From Nereida sp. MMG025 (lineage in GTDB: Bacteria; Pseudomonadota; Alphaproteobacteria; Rhodobacterales; Rhodobacteraceae), in assembly GCF_021654165.1 (NCBI RefSeq), contig NZ_JAKFZN010000003.1, positions 62,001 to 126,000 of the forward strand: DNA of 64,000 bases, in the 5' to 3' direction. Under the pieces are notes generated by a model, which saw only the letters and a list, made by a program, of their open reading frames with translations, ran no database searches and was not told the origin of the DNA. Every line of letters starts with the position of its first letter. The first letter of the stretch is position 1. Of this stretch, positions 10,614 through 19,579 are shown in pieces. Made by a program: the position numbers and the translations under genes.

Positions 10614-10642
10614 GCGCTACGTAAGATCGAAGGAAAACAGAA

Positions 10643-11545
10643 ATGAGTGCGACAGTAATCGACGGCAAAGCCTTTGCCGCAACCGTTCGGGAAAAAGTGG
10701 CCATTCACGTGGCGCGCCTGAAAGAAGAGCATGGCATTACACCCGGCTTGGCAGTCGTACTGGTTGGCGAAGACCCTGCAAGTCAGGTGTACGTGCGCTC
10801 AAAAGGAAAAATGACCGTTGAGGTTGGCATGAACTCGTATGAGCACAAGCTGGACATCGACACACCTGAGGATGTTTTGCTCGCACTGATCGCCAAGCTG
10901 AACGCCGATCCGGCGGTGCACGGTATCTTGGTGCAACTGCCGTTGCCCAAACATCTGGACGAAGACCTTGTGATCAATGCGATTGATCCCGCCAAGGACG
11001 TGGACGGGTTTCACATCAGCAATGTCGGGCTGCTTGGCACGGGGCAAAAATCGATGGTGCCTTGCACGCCACTTGGCTGCCTGATGATGCTGCGTGATCA
11101 CCACGGTGCGCTGTCTGGGATGAATGCGGTGGTGATTGGGCGCTCGAACATCGTGGGCAAGCCGATGGCGCAACTTTTATTGAACGATAGCTGCACTGTG
11201 ACGATTGCGCATTCGCGCACGAAAGACCTGCCCGACGTGGTGCGCGGCGCAGATATCGTTGTCGCGGCTGTGGGGCGGCCTGAAATGGTGCCAGGGGATT
11301 GGATCAAAGACGGCGCCACCGTGATCGACGTGGGCATCAACCGCATTGACGCGCCCGAAAAAGGCGAAGGCAAAACCCGATTGGTTGGCGATGTCCATTA
11401 CGAAAGTTGTGCAGCGGTTGCTGGTGCAATCACGCCCGTTCCAGGGGGTGTGGGGCCAATGACCATCGCATGTCTTTTGGCCAACACCGTCACCGCCTGT
11501 TGTCGTGCGAATAATCTGGCAGAACCGGAAGGGTTGACGGCTTAA
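10643..11545 (+). CDS. folD: FolD, methylene-THF dehydrogenase / methenyl-THF cyclohydrolase
   Basis: Bifunctional enzyme interconverting 5,10-methylene-THF and 10-formyl-THF with NADP. The 300-residue product has the N-terminal catalytic signature [18 protein letters not shown] (with the catalytic Lys in the YVRSK segment), VQLPLPKHL, the DVDGFH block and the Rossmann segment [17 protein letters not shown], ending with [15 protein letters not shown]. An AAGGA site precedes ATG 10643. It follows fhs and converges with the downstream thioesterase, overlapping it by four bases. Confidence 0.97.
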   Translation: MSATVIDGKAFAATVREKVAIHVARLKEEHGITPGLAVVLVGEDPASQVYVRSKGKMTVEVGMNSYEHKLDIDTPEDVLLALIAKLNADPAVHGILVQLPLPKHLDEDLVINAIDPAKDVDGFHISNVGLLGTGQKSMVPCTPLGCLMMLRDHHGALSGMNAVVIGRSNIVGKPMAQLLLNDSCTVTIAHSRTKDLPDVVRGADIVVAAVGRPEMVPGDWIKDGATVIDVGINRIDAPEKGEGKTRLVGDVHYESCAAVAGAITPVPGGVGPMTIACLLANTVTACCRANNLAEPEGLTA

Positions 11546-11952
11546 CCTTTTGGGGCGCCGATCATGGTGCCTTGTAAGGCGGCGCAGAGTTTTCCATCCG
11601 CATATACCTTCGCTTCTACAACAGTCAGAAGGCGACCTGCCTTCAATACGGTGCCAACCGCGCGCAGCATGTCGCCACCCGCGGGGCGCATCAGGTTGAT
11701 CTTCATTTCGGTTGTCAGAACGTCTTGGCCTTTGGGCATCATCGTAAGCGCGGCATACCCTGCCGCGCTGTCGCCGATTGCAAATGTCATGCCAGCATGG
11801 GCAAAGCCATGTTGTTGTGTCGCCAAAGGCAGGATCGGGGCGCAAATCTCGACTTCGCCCTCTTCGATGCGCGTCATTCGGGCCTGAAACGTGGCCATTA
11901 GTGCTTGTTTGTCAAAGCTGTCGCGGATGTTTTGTATAACGGCTTGATCCAT
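11542..11952 (-). CDS. PaaI-family hotdog thioesterase
   Basis: A 136-residue protein with the hotdog-fold pattern of PaaI-like acyl-CoA thioesterases: an acidic N-terminal helix, [24 protein letters not shown] (the H-G-G/A-x-x-x-x-x-D region, about 53-74), and the [29 protein letters not shown] strand pair typical of the family. It would hydrolyse small or aromatic acyl-CoA thioesters, with an unknown substrate. The gene converges on folD. Confidence 0.85.
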   Translation of the reverse strand: MDQAVIQNIRDSFDKQALMATFQARMTRIEEGEVEICAPILPLATQQHGFAHAGMTFAIGDSAAGYAALTMMPKGQDVLTTEMKINLMRPAGGDMLRAVGTVLKAGRLLTVVEAKVYADGKLCAALQGTMIGAPKG

Positions 11953-11962
11953 GTATCGCAGC

Positions 11963-12622
11963 CTAGCGGGGCATCGGGATCGTGCAAGGGGTCTGGCCTG
12001 TCAAAACCGCGCGTGCGTCGTCATCCATAAGTCGCACCAAGGCTGCATCGGTCGTTCGCAGACCGCCTGTATAGGCCCCAAAAGCGGGCATGATCAGCTT
12101 TGCGGTATCATATAAAAAGCACGGTCGGCTGATCGCCCGTCCGCGCAGATGCATCGTGGCTTTGGGATGGTAATGGCCGCTGATCTCTCCGACCTGTCCG
12201 CTTGTGATATGGGTAAAATGGAGCGCGCCAAGTGTCAGGTCGGCCAAATGGGTTCCGCCAAAATCGGTTGGGCCTGCGTCATGGTTGCCTTCGATCCAAA
12301 TCCATTCGCGCCCTGCTTGCATCCGCGCGATCCAAAGGCGGTGCGCCTCTGACAGGCTTTGGGCGGCGATCAGATCATCGAAACTATCGCCCAGACAGAT
12401 GACCGTTTTCGGGTCAACGGCTTCAATCGCGGCATCAAGTTTTCCCAAGGTCTCTTCGGTTTCATATGGTGGCACCATCTGGCCGGACCGCCGCGCGATG
12501 CGTTCCGATTTGCCCAGATGCAGATCAGAGACAACCACCACTGACTGCGCAGGCCAAAACAACGCACCATCGCCGCGCGCGTGCAATTCCGCACCGTTCA
12601 AATGGATAACCCGCTCGTTCAT
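11963..12622 (-). CDS. pdeM: PdeM-like metallophosphoesterase (ligase-associated DNA damage response type)
   Basis: Calcineurin-like phosphoesterase of 219 residues with the metal motifs SDLHLGKSE (Asp33, His35), CLGDSFDD (about 85-92), EGNHD (about 127-131) and a later GHYHPK. The family called PdeM occurs beside an Lhr-type DEXH helicase, an ATP-dependent DNA ligase and an exonuclease in a presumed DNA repair cluster; the next gene here is that helicase. Neither the ligase nor the exonuclease is adjacent. Nuclease activity is inferred from the family. Confidence 0.85.
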   Translation of the reverse strand: MNERVIHLNGAELHARGDGALFWPAQSVVVVSDLHLGKSERIARRSGQMVPPYETEETLGKLDAAIEAVDPKTVICLGDSFDDLIAAQSLSEAHRLWIARMQAGREWIWIEGNHDAGPTDFGGTHLADLTLGALHFTHITSGQVGEISGHYHPKATMHLRGRAISRPCFLYDTAKLIMPAFGAYTGGLRTTDAALVRLMDDDARAVLTGQTPCTIPMPR

Positions 12623-12661
12623 GCTCTGTTCTTGCCCGCAAATGGATCTGCCCGCAAGAGC

Positions 12662-15115
12662 CTAGAAGGGCACAGCCCATCGTTTGGGTTCATTGGTTTC
12701 GACACCAGCGGTTTGCAAAAGTCGTTCGGCCTCTTCTGCCATCAGGCGTTCATCCGCCAAACCTTTCACGGGGACGCGGCCTGCTTCCAAAAATAGCGGC
12801 GCGGACAGGGGGGTCACCTTTGGCTGGACGCGCAGATCAATGCGTCCTTCCACACGGGCCAGCATGTCCTCGATACGTCCAAAATCCACCAGACCGCGCA
12901 TCGCTTCTTCGCGTGTGATTTGCATGATCACATGATCGGGGTCGTATTTGTGAAGCGTGTCGTAAAGGATATCGGACGAAAAAGTGGCCTGCCGCCCCGA
13001 TTTGCGCTGGCTTGGCAGGTTTCGCTCAATCAGTCCTGCAATCGTCGCGCTGGCCTTGAAGGTGCGCTTCATGACGGCATTGCTGGCAAGCCATGTTTCG
13101 AACCCGTCGCGTAAGGTTGCAGGCTCAAACCACGGGGCAGGGTCGGTGACGGCATCCAAAGACCAGATAAGTGTTGCATAATCCGTCGCCACAAAACCCA
13201 TGGGCCCAAGACCTTCAGCCTCCATCCTGTTGGTCAGCAGCAAGCCAAGCGTCTGTTGCGCGTTGCGCCCTGCAAACCCGTAGACAACCGTCTGGGCACG
13301 CCCGTCATGTGGAAAACTTTCGATGAGCAAACGGTCCGGTTTCGGCAACTCGCTGACCTTGCGCTGCAGGTGCAGCCATTCGCGTGTGGCGGGGGGTAGC
13401 TCTGGCCAATCATCGTGTTGGAACATGCGCAAGATGCGCTCGCTCAGCTGCGTAGATGTGGCAAATTTTGTCCCAAGGAAGGTTGCGATCTTGGGTTTGT
13501 CACTGGCACGTCGCGTGACCTCAACTGTCATTTCGCGCAGCCCTTCGTAGCGCACGATCTGGCCGCCAATCAGAAACGTATCCCCTTGGGTCAGCGTCGC
13601 GGCGAACCCCTCTTCGACCTCGCCCAACGGTTTGCCACCCATGCGGTTTTTCAGGCGAACCTTCAGGGTATCGGTGTCCTGAATGGTGCCGATGTTCATC
13701 CGTATGCGTTGGGCCGCGCGCGGATCGCGCAGCTTCCATGTGCCATCGGGGTTTTGCATCAGGCGTTGCCAGCGGTCATAGGCCCGAAGGGCATAGCCAC
13801 CTGTGGCACAAAAATCCAAACAGTCATCAAATTCGGCGCGTGTCAGGGCGCTGTAGGCGCCGCAGGTGATAACCTCATGATAAAGGGCATCGGCATCAAT
13901 GGGGCCTGCACATGCAGCAATCAGGATATGCTGGCAGAGCACATCGCGTGGACCCGCGCCGCGCGGTTCACCGTCCAGATCATGGGCTTTCACGGCCTCC
14001 AGTGCCGCCATACATTCGACGACTTCAAAGCGGTTGGCAGGCACAAGGCGTGCTTTGGACGGTGCATTATAGCGGTGGTTGGCCCGACCAATCCGCTGAA
14101 CCAGTCGTTTGACATTCTTGGGGGCGCCGATCTGGATCACCAGATCCACATCCCCCCAGTCGATGCCCAGATCAAGACTGCCTGTGCAGACCACCGCCTT
14201 AAGCGCGCCATCGACCATGGCCTGTTCGACCTTTTCGCGCTGCACACGGGCCAGACTGCCATGGTGGATGCCGATGGGAAGCTGATCTTCATTGGCCAGC
14301 CACAGGTTGTGAAAAAACAATTCTGCCTGTGCACGGGTGTTGTGAAAGATCAGTGTTGTTTTGTGGCGTGCGACCTGCTGCAAGACGGCAGGAATTGCGT
14401 ATTTGCCGCCTGAACCCGCCCAAGGGGGGGCCTCATCGATCTGCAACATTGCGATATCGGGGGGCGGTCCAGCATCGGCTGTGACGATATTGCAGGTGTC
14501 GGGGTGCTTGGCCATCAAATGGGCAATAGCATCGGGGTCTTCGACCGTTGCCGATAGGCCGACGCGCCGCAGATCGGGGCACAGCGCCTGCAACCGTGAC
14601 AGCGCAAGAAACAGCTGATCCCCTCTTTTGCTTTCCGATAGGGCGTGGATTTCATCAATGATGATCCGCTTCAGCCCTTTGAACATGCGCGGGCTGTCTT
14701 CGTAGCTGATCAGCAGCGCAAGGCTTTCTGGCGTGGTCAGCAAGATATGTGGCGGGTCCGCACGTTGCCGCTTTTTCTTGGTTTGCGATGTGTCGCCAGT
14801 GCGATCTTCAATTCGGATTGGCAGGCCGATTTCATCCACGGGCGTGCGTAGATTGCGTTTAATATCGGCGGCCAAGGCCTTGAGCGGACTGACATAAAGC
14901 GTATGCAGCCCATCGTGTTCGCCGCTGGCCAAATCGGCGAGGGTCGGCAAAAACCCGGCCATTGTTTTGCCGCCACCAGTGGGGGCAATCAACAAGGTGG
15001 CGGGGTCATCCGCGCGCGCCAGCATCTCCAGCTGATGCGGATGCGGCTGCCAGCCTTTGGCGGCGAACCAGTCGATTATCGTGTTGGGCAGGGCCATGCC
15101 GCTAAGGTGTGGCAT
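12662..15115 (-). CDS. Lhr-type DEXH-box helicase (ligase-associated DNA damage response)
   Basis: Superfamily 2 helicase of 817 residues. It shows Walker A APTGGGKTM (about 44-52), motif II DEIH (about 154), SAT in VGLSATVEDP, the C-terminal RecA lobe with VCTGSLDLGIDWGDVD and QRIGRANHRYN, then the long Lhr-specific winged-helix and beta-barrel extension. ATG 15115 gives MPHLSGMALPN; the internal Met at 15097 is an equally good start. With the downstream pdeM gene it forms the partial repair pair described there. Confidence 0.92.
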   Translation of the reverse strand: MPHLSGMALPNTIIDWFAAKGWQPHPHQLEMLARADDPATLLIAPTGGGKTMAGFLPTLADLASGEHDGLHTLYVSPLKALAADIKRNLRTPVDEIGLPIRIEDRTGDTSQTKKKRQRADPPHILLTTPESLALLISYEDSPRMFKGLKRIIIDEIHALSESKRGDQLFLALSRLQALCPDLRRVGLSATVEDPDAIAHLMAKHPDTCNIVTADAGPPPDIAMLQIDEAPPWAGSGGKYAIPAVLQQVARHKTTLIFHNTRAQAELFFHNLWLANEDQLPIGIHHGSLARVQREKVEQAMVDGALKAVVCTGSLDLGIDWGDVDLVIQIGAPKNVKRLVQRIGRANHRYNAPSKARLVPANRFEVVECMAALEAVKAHDLDGEPRGAGPRDVLCQHILIAACAGPIDADALYHEVITCGAYSALTRAEFDDCLDFCATGGYALRAYDRWQRLMQNPDGTWKLRDPRAAQRIRMNIGTIQDTDTLKVRLKNRMGGKPLGEVEEGFAATLTQGDTFLIGGQIVRYEGLREMTVEVTRRASDKPKIATFLGTKFATSTQLSERILRMFQHDDWPELPPATREWLHLQRKVSELPKPDRLLIESFPHDGRAQTVVYGFAGRNAQQTLGLLLTNRMEAEGLGPMGFVATDYATLIWSLDAVTDPAPWFEPATLRDGFETWLASNAVMKRTFKASATIAGLIERNLPSQRKSGRQATFSSDILYDTLHKYDPDHVIMQITREEAMRGLVDFGRIEDMLARVEGRIDLRVQPKVTPLSAPLFLEAGRVPVKGLADERLMAEEAERLLQTAGVETNEPKRWAVPF

Positions 15116-15116
15116 A

Positions 15117-15896
15117 TCAATGGGGTTTCAACGCGCGGATCACCTTTTGCACTTCTTTTGGCAATGTGGTGTCCGCCCCGTCAGGAAGGGCGTCTAATGC
15201 GGCGTCGATGTCTTTCGTCAGAATGCCGATGGAGTTGTCGAGCGACCATCCGTCTTTGGCAAATTCGATGGTGTTCCAGCCGCTGACCAACCAGTTTTGC
15301 CCCGACGAGGCGTTGACGAGGTTAAGGAAGTCCGCTTCGTCCAAGCCTGCAGCGTTGGCCCAGTCCACAACCTTGCGCGTCATCGCTGTGGATGTAGCCG
15401 CCAGCAGATTGTTCAGGACTTTAGCCTGCATCCCTGCACCCACCGCACCCATGGGGTGAATACTGCCACCCATGGTTTCGAGCATGGGTTGAATCTGGGT
15501 GATGTCGCCGCCTGTCATAAAGCTAAGCCGCTTTTCTTGGGCCGCGATTTGCGCGCCTGACATGGGTGCGTCGATCAGTGCGACGTAACCCGGCAGGCGG
15601 CTTTGTAAGCCCATCAGGTATTTAGGTGACAGGGTCGAGCAGATAACGACCGTGTTCAAATCACTTGCATGTTTGGCTATGTTTTGTGCGCCAAACAGCA
15701 GATCATCGCACTGCGCAGCGTCCCGAACCACAACAAAGCAAACTTCAAGACCTTGGCAAAAGCTACGGAAATCATTTGATATTTTTGGGTGATCAATACC
15801 CCGAACATCAAAGCCGCAGGCATCAAAACCACCCGCCAGCAGGGCGTCCAACATGGGTTCCCCCATTCGTCCGCACCCTGCCATCCCAATTTTCAT
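15117..15896 (-). CDS. NAD(P)-dependent beta-hydroxyacid dehydrogenase family protein
   Basis: A 259-residue Rossmann protein of the 3-hydroxyisobutyrate/6-phosphogluconate dehydrogenase superfamily. The dinucleotide-binding start MKIGMAGCGRMGEPML is at residues 1-16, and DAPMSGAQIAAQEKRLSFMTGGD is the substrate-binding signature (usually DAPVSGG). A helical C-terminal domain has the conserved Lys in AKVLNNLL. The family reduces or oxidises small beta-hydroxy acids; the substrate is not evident. It lies a base or so upstream of the helicase gene. Confidence 0.85.
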   Translation of the reverse strand: MKIGMAGCGRMGEPMLDALLAGGFDACGFDVRGIDHPKISNDFRSFCQGLEVCFVVVRDAAQCDDLLFGAQNIAKHASDLNTVVICSTLSPKYLMGLQSRLPGYVALIDAPMSGAQIAAQEKRLSFMTGGDITQIQPMLETMGGSIHPMGAVGAGMQAKVLNNLLAATSTAMTRKVVDWANAAGLDEADFLNLVNASSGQNWLVSGWNTIEFAKDGWSLDNSIGILTKDIDAALDALPDGADTTLPKEVQKVIRALKPH

Positions 15897-15905
15897 ACTT
15901 TGATC

Positions 15906-17216
15906 CTAGTGTTCGATGTGTTCCTCTTTCACGAACATATTGGCCCAGGCGCGATCAATCAAATCAGGCGTCATCTGGTATGGAATACCTTCAAATTCGC
16001 AGATTGAAATCATCTGATCGATCAAGAATATCGGCTGATAGTTTGCATAGACATTGTTGATCGTCGGATATTTCTTCTTGAGCAAATAGACCAGGGCTTC
16101 CTCGTTCAGCGGCATTTTCCGCTTCTTTGCCACCAGTGCAAAGATCTTCAGGAAGTCCTGCTGATTTGGGCCATCAATCTTGATTTTAAAGAAGATACGA
16201 CGCAGCGCCGCTTTGTCGAAAATCTCGTTTGGATGGAAGTTGGTCGAGAAAATAACCAACGTATCAAAGGGCACCTCAAACTTTTCGCCTGACTGGAACG
16301 CAAGAATATCGCGGCTTTCTTCAAGTGGGACAATCCAGCGGTTTACCAGTTTTTGCGGCGGTTCTGCTTGGCGGCCAAGGTCATCCACGATGAATACGCC
16401 GCCGGTGGATTTCAACTGGAGCGGCGCCTGATAGGTCCGTGCCGTTTTGTTGTAGACCAGGTCAAGCATGTCCAGCGAAAGCTCCCCGCCCGTGACAACG
16501 GTGGGTCGTTCGCAATGCACGTAACGGCGATCATAGCGGTTCAAATTGGTGCGTAGCGAATTAGGGTCGTCGCGTTCTTCTTCGGCAGCGGTGTGCACAA
16601 TCGGGTCAAACACAGTGATAATCTGGCCGGAATATTCGATTGCGCGCGGGATATAGATCTTGTCGCCCAGTGCATCGCGGATACCGTTCGAGATTGACGA
16701 TTTACCGTTACCGGGCGGGCCATACATCAAAATCGAACGCCCTGCGCCGACGGCTGGCCCAAGCTCGCCGATCAACGTAGGCGGCAAGATCAGATGCCCC
16801 ATCGCGCCCATCAGCTGATCACGGGTCAGATTGATGTTGCGGATAGATTGGCGTTTGACCTGCTCGCTGTAGACCTCAAGCGGGACAGGGCAGGCGCCAT
16901 AGTATTCTGACTGTGCCAAGGCATCCAAGGCCCGTGCTTTGCCAGAATCTGTCAGTTGATAGCCCATTTCCGAGCCTGAGGTGGCGTGCAGCGTGCCAGT
17001 GGCCTCAATCAGGTTTTGATCGCGGCCCATATCAATCAATTCCTGCGTCACCCGCACAGGCAGGCAGATCGCTTGTGCAATCTCGCGGGTCTGTTCAACA
17101 TTGGCGCGGAACATGGTTTTGATCAGGATATCGCGCATCATCACAATCGACAGACGCATATCCGCAAGTGTTTTGGGCGATGGCGGGGCGAGAACATCGC
17201 CGGCGATCATATTCAT
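15906..17216 (-). CDS. AAA-family ATPase with winged-helix-like N-terminus
   Basis: A 436-residue ATPase with Walker A GPPGNGKSS (166-174), Walker B GVFIVDDLG (273-281) and the post-Walker block VIFSTNFHPNEIFDKAALRR resembling sensor 1 and the Arg finger. The first 100 residues look like a small helical, possibly winged-helix domain (TREIAQAICLPVRVTQELIDMG). ATG 17216 is preceded by AAGGGA; upstream in-frame codons look non-coding. It lies next to the tad genes and divergent from the GT-like gene at 17401. The function is unknown; a link to pilus assembly or regulation is inference from position. Confidence 0.8.
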   Translation of the reverse strand: MNMIAGDVLAPPSPKTLADMRLSIVMMRDILIKTMFRANVEQTREIAQAICLPVRVTQELIDMGRDQNLIEATGTLHATSGSEMGYQLTDSGKARALDALAQSEYYGACPVPLEVYSEQVKRQSIRNINLTRDQLMGAMGHLILPPTLIGELGPAVGAGRSILMYGPPGNGKSSISNGIRDALGDKIYIPRAIEYSGQIITVFDPIVHTAAEEERDDPNSLRTNLNRYDRRYVHCERPTVVTGGELSLDMLDLVYNKTARTYQAPLQLKSTGGVFIVDDLGRQAEPPQKLVNRWIVPLEESRDILAFQSGEKFEVPFDTLVIFSTNFHPNEIFDKAALRRIFFKIKIDGPNQQDFLKIFALVAKKRKMPLNEEALVYLLKKKYPTINNVYANYQPIFLIDQMISICEFEGIPYQMTPDLIDRAWANMFVKEEHIEH

Positions 17217-17400
17217 GTCATTTCCCTTCTGCTCAAAGCCCACGAACGGGCGGGTCATGTTTCGTTCATAAAAGCTGGATATCTTTTCACACCAAATTCC
17301 AGCTTTGGCTTTGGTTGCGCCACATTTGCGGCCTATACCTGTCGCCAATCAAGAAACGAACTATCCCGCGTTTAGGGTCAAATTAAGGCAGAGCAGTGAC

Positions 17401-19053
17401 ATGACAGAGCAATCAGCGCAGCACGTAGATCGAATTGTTTCCATTCCGCTTGGCTTTGGCCGAAGGCTGGCGATCATCATTGGTGTGATGATTATCGCTA
17501 TGGGGGGCGCGGCGTTGGCCAAGGGCGGGCTCTATGTGGGCAAGCACGAAGGTGATATGATGCACCTGCTTGAGATCACTTTGCGGATGGCCCAAGGGCA
17601 GATCCCCCACGAAGACTTTATGACCCCCATCGGAGCATTGGCATTCTGGCCGATCCTGCCATTTCTGAATGCGGGTTGGGGCATCGGGATGTCGTTGATG
17701 GCCAGTCAGATCCTTGTCGCTTGTATTTTGGCACCTGCCGTATGGTGGGCGGCGCGCAGCCGTTTGACGGGGCTTGTTGCTTACGGCTTTGTGGCCTTGT
17801 GTATGGCGCTGATCCTTGCGTTGGTGCACGGCGAGGCCGAGCGCAGTGTTTCTTTCAGCATGCACTATAACCGTTGGGCTTGGGTCGCGGCCTTTGTTGC
17901 CGTGCTCGTTGCGGTGCTGCCTGCAAAGCGCAGCAACCCGGCGATTGATGGGATCGTCGTTGGCCTGATGATGGCCGCTCTTGTGATGATCAAGGCGACC
18001 TATTTTATTGCCTTCGCTCCTGCGGTGATCATCGGTTTTTTGCAATACAAACAGGCCAAAGCGCTTGGTCTTGCGGTGGTCACTGGTGTGTTTGTGGCCG
18101 CTGCCTTTACCCTGTTGCTCGGTTTTGACTTCTGGGCCGCCTATGTCACGGACCTTCTGTCCGTCTCTGTATCAGAGGTGCGTTCTGCCCCAGGCGATGC
18201 CTTTGCCGCCGTGATGGCCGCGCCTGCCTATCTTGGCGCCTCCTTGGCCTTGTTGCTTGGCGTTATCTTCTTGCGTCAATCCAAGCGGATGGAAGGCGGG
18301 CTGTTGCTGCTGATCCTTGCACCGGGTTTTTGGTATGTGACCTATCAAAACTTTGGCAATGATCCGCAGTGGCTGCCGCTTCTTGCCGTTATCTTGTTTG
18401 CCTTGCGCCCCGCTAATGGTGTGGTGAACGGGTTTGGATGGGACATGCGCCAAGCGGTGACAATGACTGCTGTTGCCGCAATTTGCTTTGGCCTGCCATC
18501 TGTGTTCAATCTTCTTTACAGCCCCTTTCGTCATCTTAATGTGGACGGATCGGAGTTCACGGCTGTTTTACCACAAAGCGCGGTGCATGATGATTTCCTG
18601 TCGCCGCAAGTACGGGTTGAGCAGCTGGACGCTCGTATTCAACTGGACAACGCCCAAAACGGCCTGCCTGCGTATGAAGACCGCGAGGGGATCACGGAAT
18701 GGAACGGAGAGGTGCTGCCGTATTGCACCTTGGAACTGGGCATGACCGCATGGTTTCAGACAATCGCCGATGATCTGACCGCACGTGGCTATGCGGGCAC
18801 GCGGATTTTTTCGGCTGATCTGTTCTCGAGCTTTTGGTTGTTTGGCGATTTCAAACCGCTGTTGCAGGGTGCGCCTTGGTATTACGGGGGGCTGCCTGGG
18901 TTAAAGACGGCCGATTACATGTTGATCCCGCTCTGCCCGGGGGTGCAATCCGTGCGCCATCAAATTCTTGAAACGGTTGAGAAGGAGGGCTTGACCTTCC
19001 GCGAAGTCGAACGGACCCCGAACTATATCCTCGTCGAGAAAACCAACGGCTAG
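17401..19053 (+). CDS. Polytopic membrane protein, possible GT-C glycosyltransferase
   Basis: A 550-residue protein with about ten or eleven predicted transmembrane helices and a soluble C-terminal tail of about 150 residues. After the first helix comes a loop with acidic residues, GKHEGDMMHLLEITLRM, then GQIPHEDFMTPIGALAFWP. This layout (acidic motif in the first external loop, then an aromatic/Pro segment before helix 2) recalls GT-C lipid-phosphosugar glycosyltransferases. I cannot assign a family. The start at ATG 17401 gives a normal N-terminus. The TAG stop overlaps the convergent prepilin peptidase by four bases. Confidence 0.6.
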   Translation: MTEQSAQHVDRIVSIPLGFGRRLAIIIGVMIIAMGGAALAKGGLYVGKHEGDMMHLLEITLRMAQGQIPHEDFMTPIGALAFWPILPFLNAGWGIGMSLMASQILVACILAPAVWWAARSRLTGLVAYGFVALCMALILALVHGEAERSVSFSMHYNRWAWVAAFVAVLVAVLPAKRSNPAIDGIVVGLMMAALVMIKATYFIAFAPAVIIGFLQYKQAKALGLAVVTGVFVAAAFTLLLGFDFWAAYVTDLLSVSVSEVRSAPGDAFAAVMAAPAYLGASLALLLGVIFLRQSKRMEGGLLLLILAPGFWYVTYQNFGNDPQWLPLLAVILFALRPANGVVNGFGWDMRQAVTMTAVAAICFGLPSVFNLLYSPFRHLNVDGSEFTAVLPQSAVHDDFLSPQVRVEQLDARIQLDNAQNGLPAYEDREGITEWNGEVLPYCTLELGMTAWFQTIADDLTARGYAGTRIFSADLFSSFWLFGDFKPLLQGAPWYYGGLPGLKTADYMLIPLCPGVQSVRHQILETVEKEGLTFREVERTPNYILVEKTNG

Positions 19054-19550
19054 GACCCGAAACGCGCCGCCGCCGCCAGATACATTATCAGGGTAGAGCT
19101 CAGCGCAAAGCCCATCGGATAGTCCCACCCTGTCGTCCAGCTTTTCCAGTTGGGCGCCAGATTCCGAAGCGGCGTATGTTTGACCAACCGATGTGTCAGC
19201 CAAGTGCCCAACAGGTTGGCGCAAAAGAGCATCAAAAGAAATGGCACGTCGGGCAACGCAATCATCGGGGCCGCGGCTGCTGCAAATTTCGCATCACCTG
19301 CGCCCACGCCGCCCATTGCATTTGCGCCAAATCCTACGGCCAAAACGATTGCAAATTGCAACCAACGGCGCAGGTATTCATCCATCGGCAGCATGATCAA
19401 ACCTGCAATCGCAAAGATAGCCATCAATGCCAGCACGGATTTGTTTGGGATGCGCATCCGCGACAGATCAGACCAAGCCGCCCAAAGCGCGATGGGGGTC
19501 GATAGGATCAAAAAGACAAGCGCCGAATTGGCGGTGGCGGCCATTTGCAT
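19050..19550 (-). CDS. cpaA: Prepilin peptidase (CpaA/TadV, A24 family)
   Basis: Small membrane aspartyl protease that cleaves Flp prepilins. The 166-residue product has about five hydrophobic segments, the first catalytic Asp in WAAWSDLSRMRIPN (Asp28) and the second in GVGAGDAKF (Asp86), the GxGD motif of type IV prepilin peptidases. It lacks the N-terminal methylase domain, as is normal for TadV. It is the last gene of the minus-strand tad series. Confidence 0.9.
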   Translation of the reverse strand: MQMAATANSALVFLILSTPIALWAAWSDLSRMRIPNKSVLALMAIFAIAGLIMLPMDEYLRRWLQFAIVLAVGFGANAMGGVGAGDAKFAAAAAPMIALPDVPFLLMLFCANLLGTWLTHRLVKHTPLRNLAPNWKSWTTGWDYPMGFALSSTLIMYLAAAARFGS

Positions 19551-19579
19551 CTTATCAGGCTCCCGACGTCACGAATGAC

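Noticed and set aside
13415-14413. Plus-strand frame of 332 codons opposite the Lhr-type helicase
   Set aside because: Antisense shadow with no recognisable protein features; the minus-strand gene is convincing.
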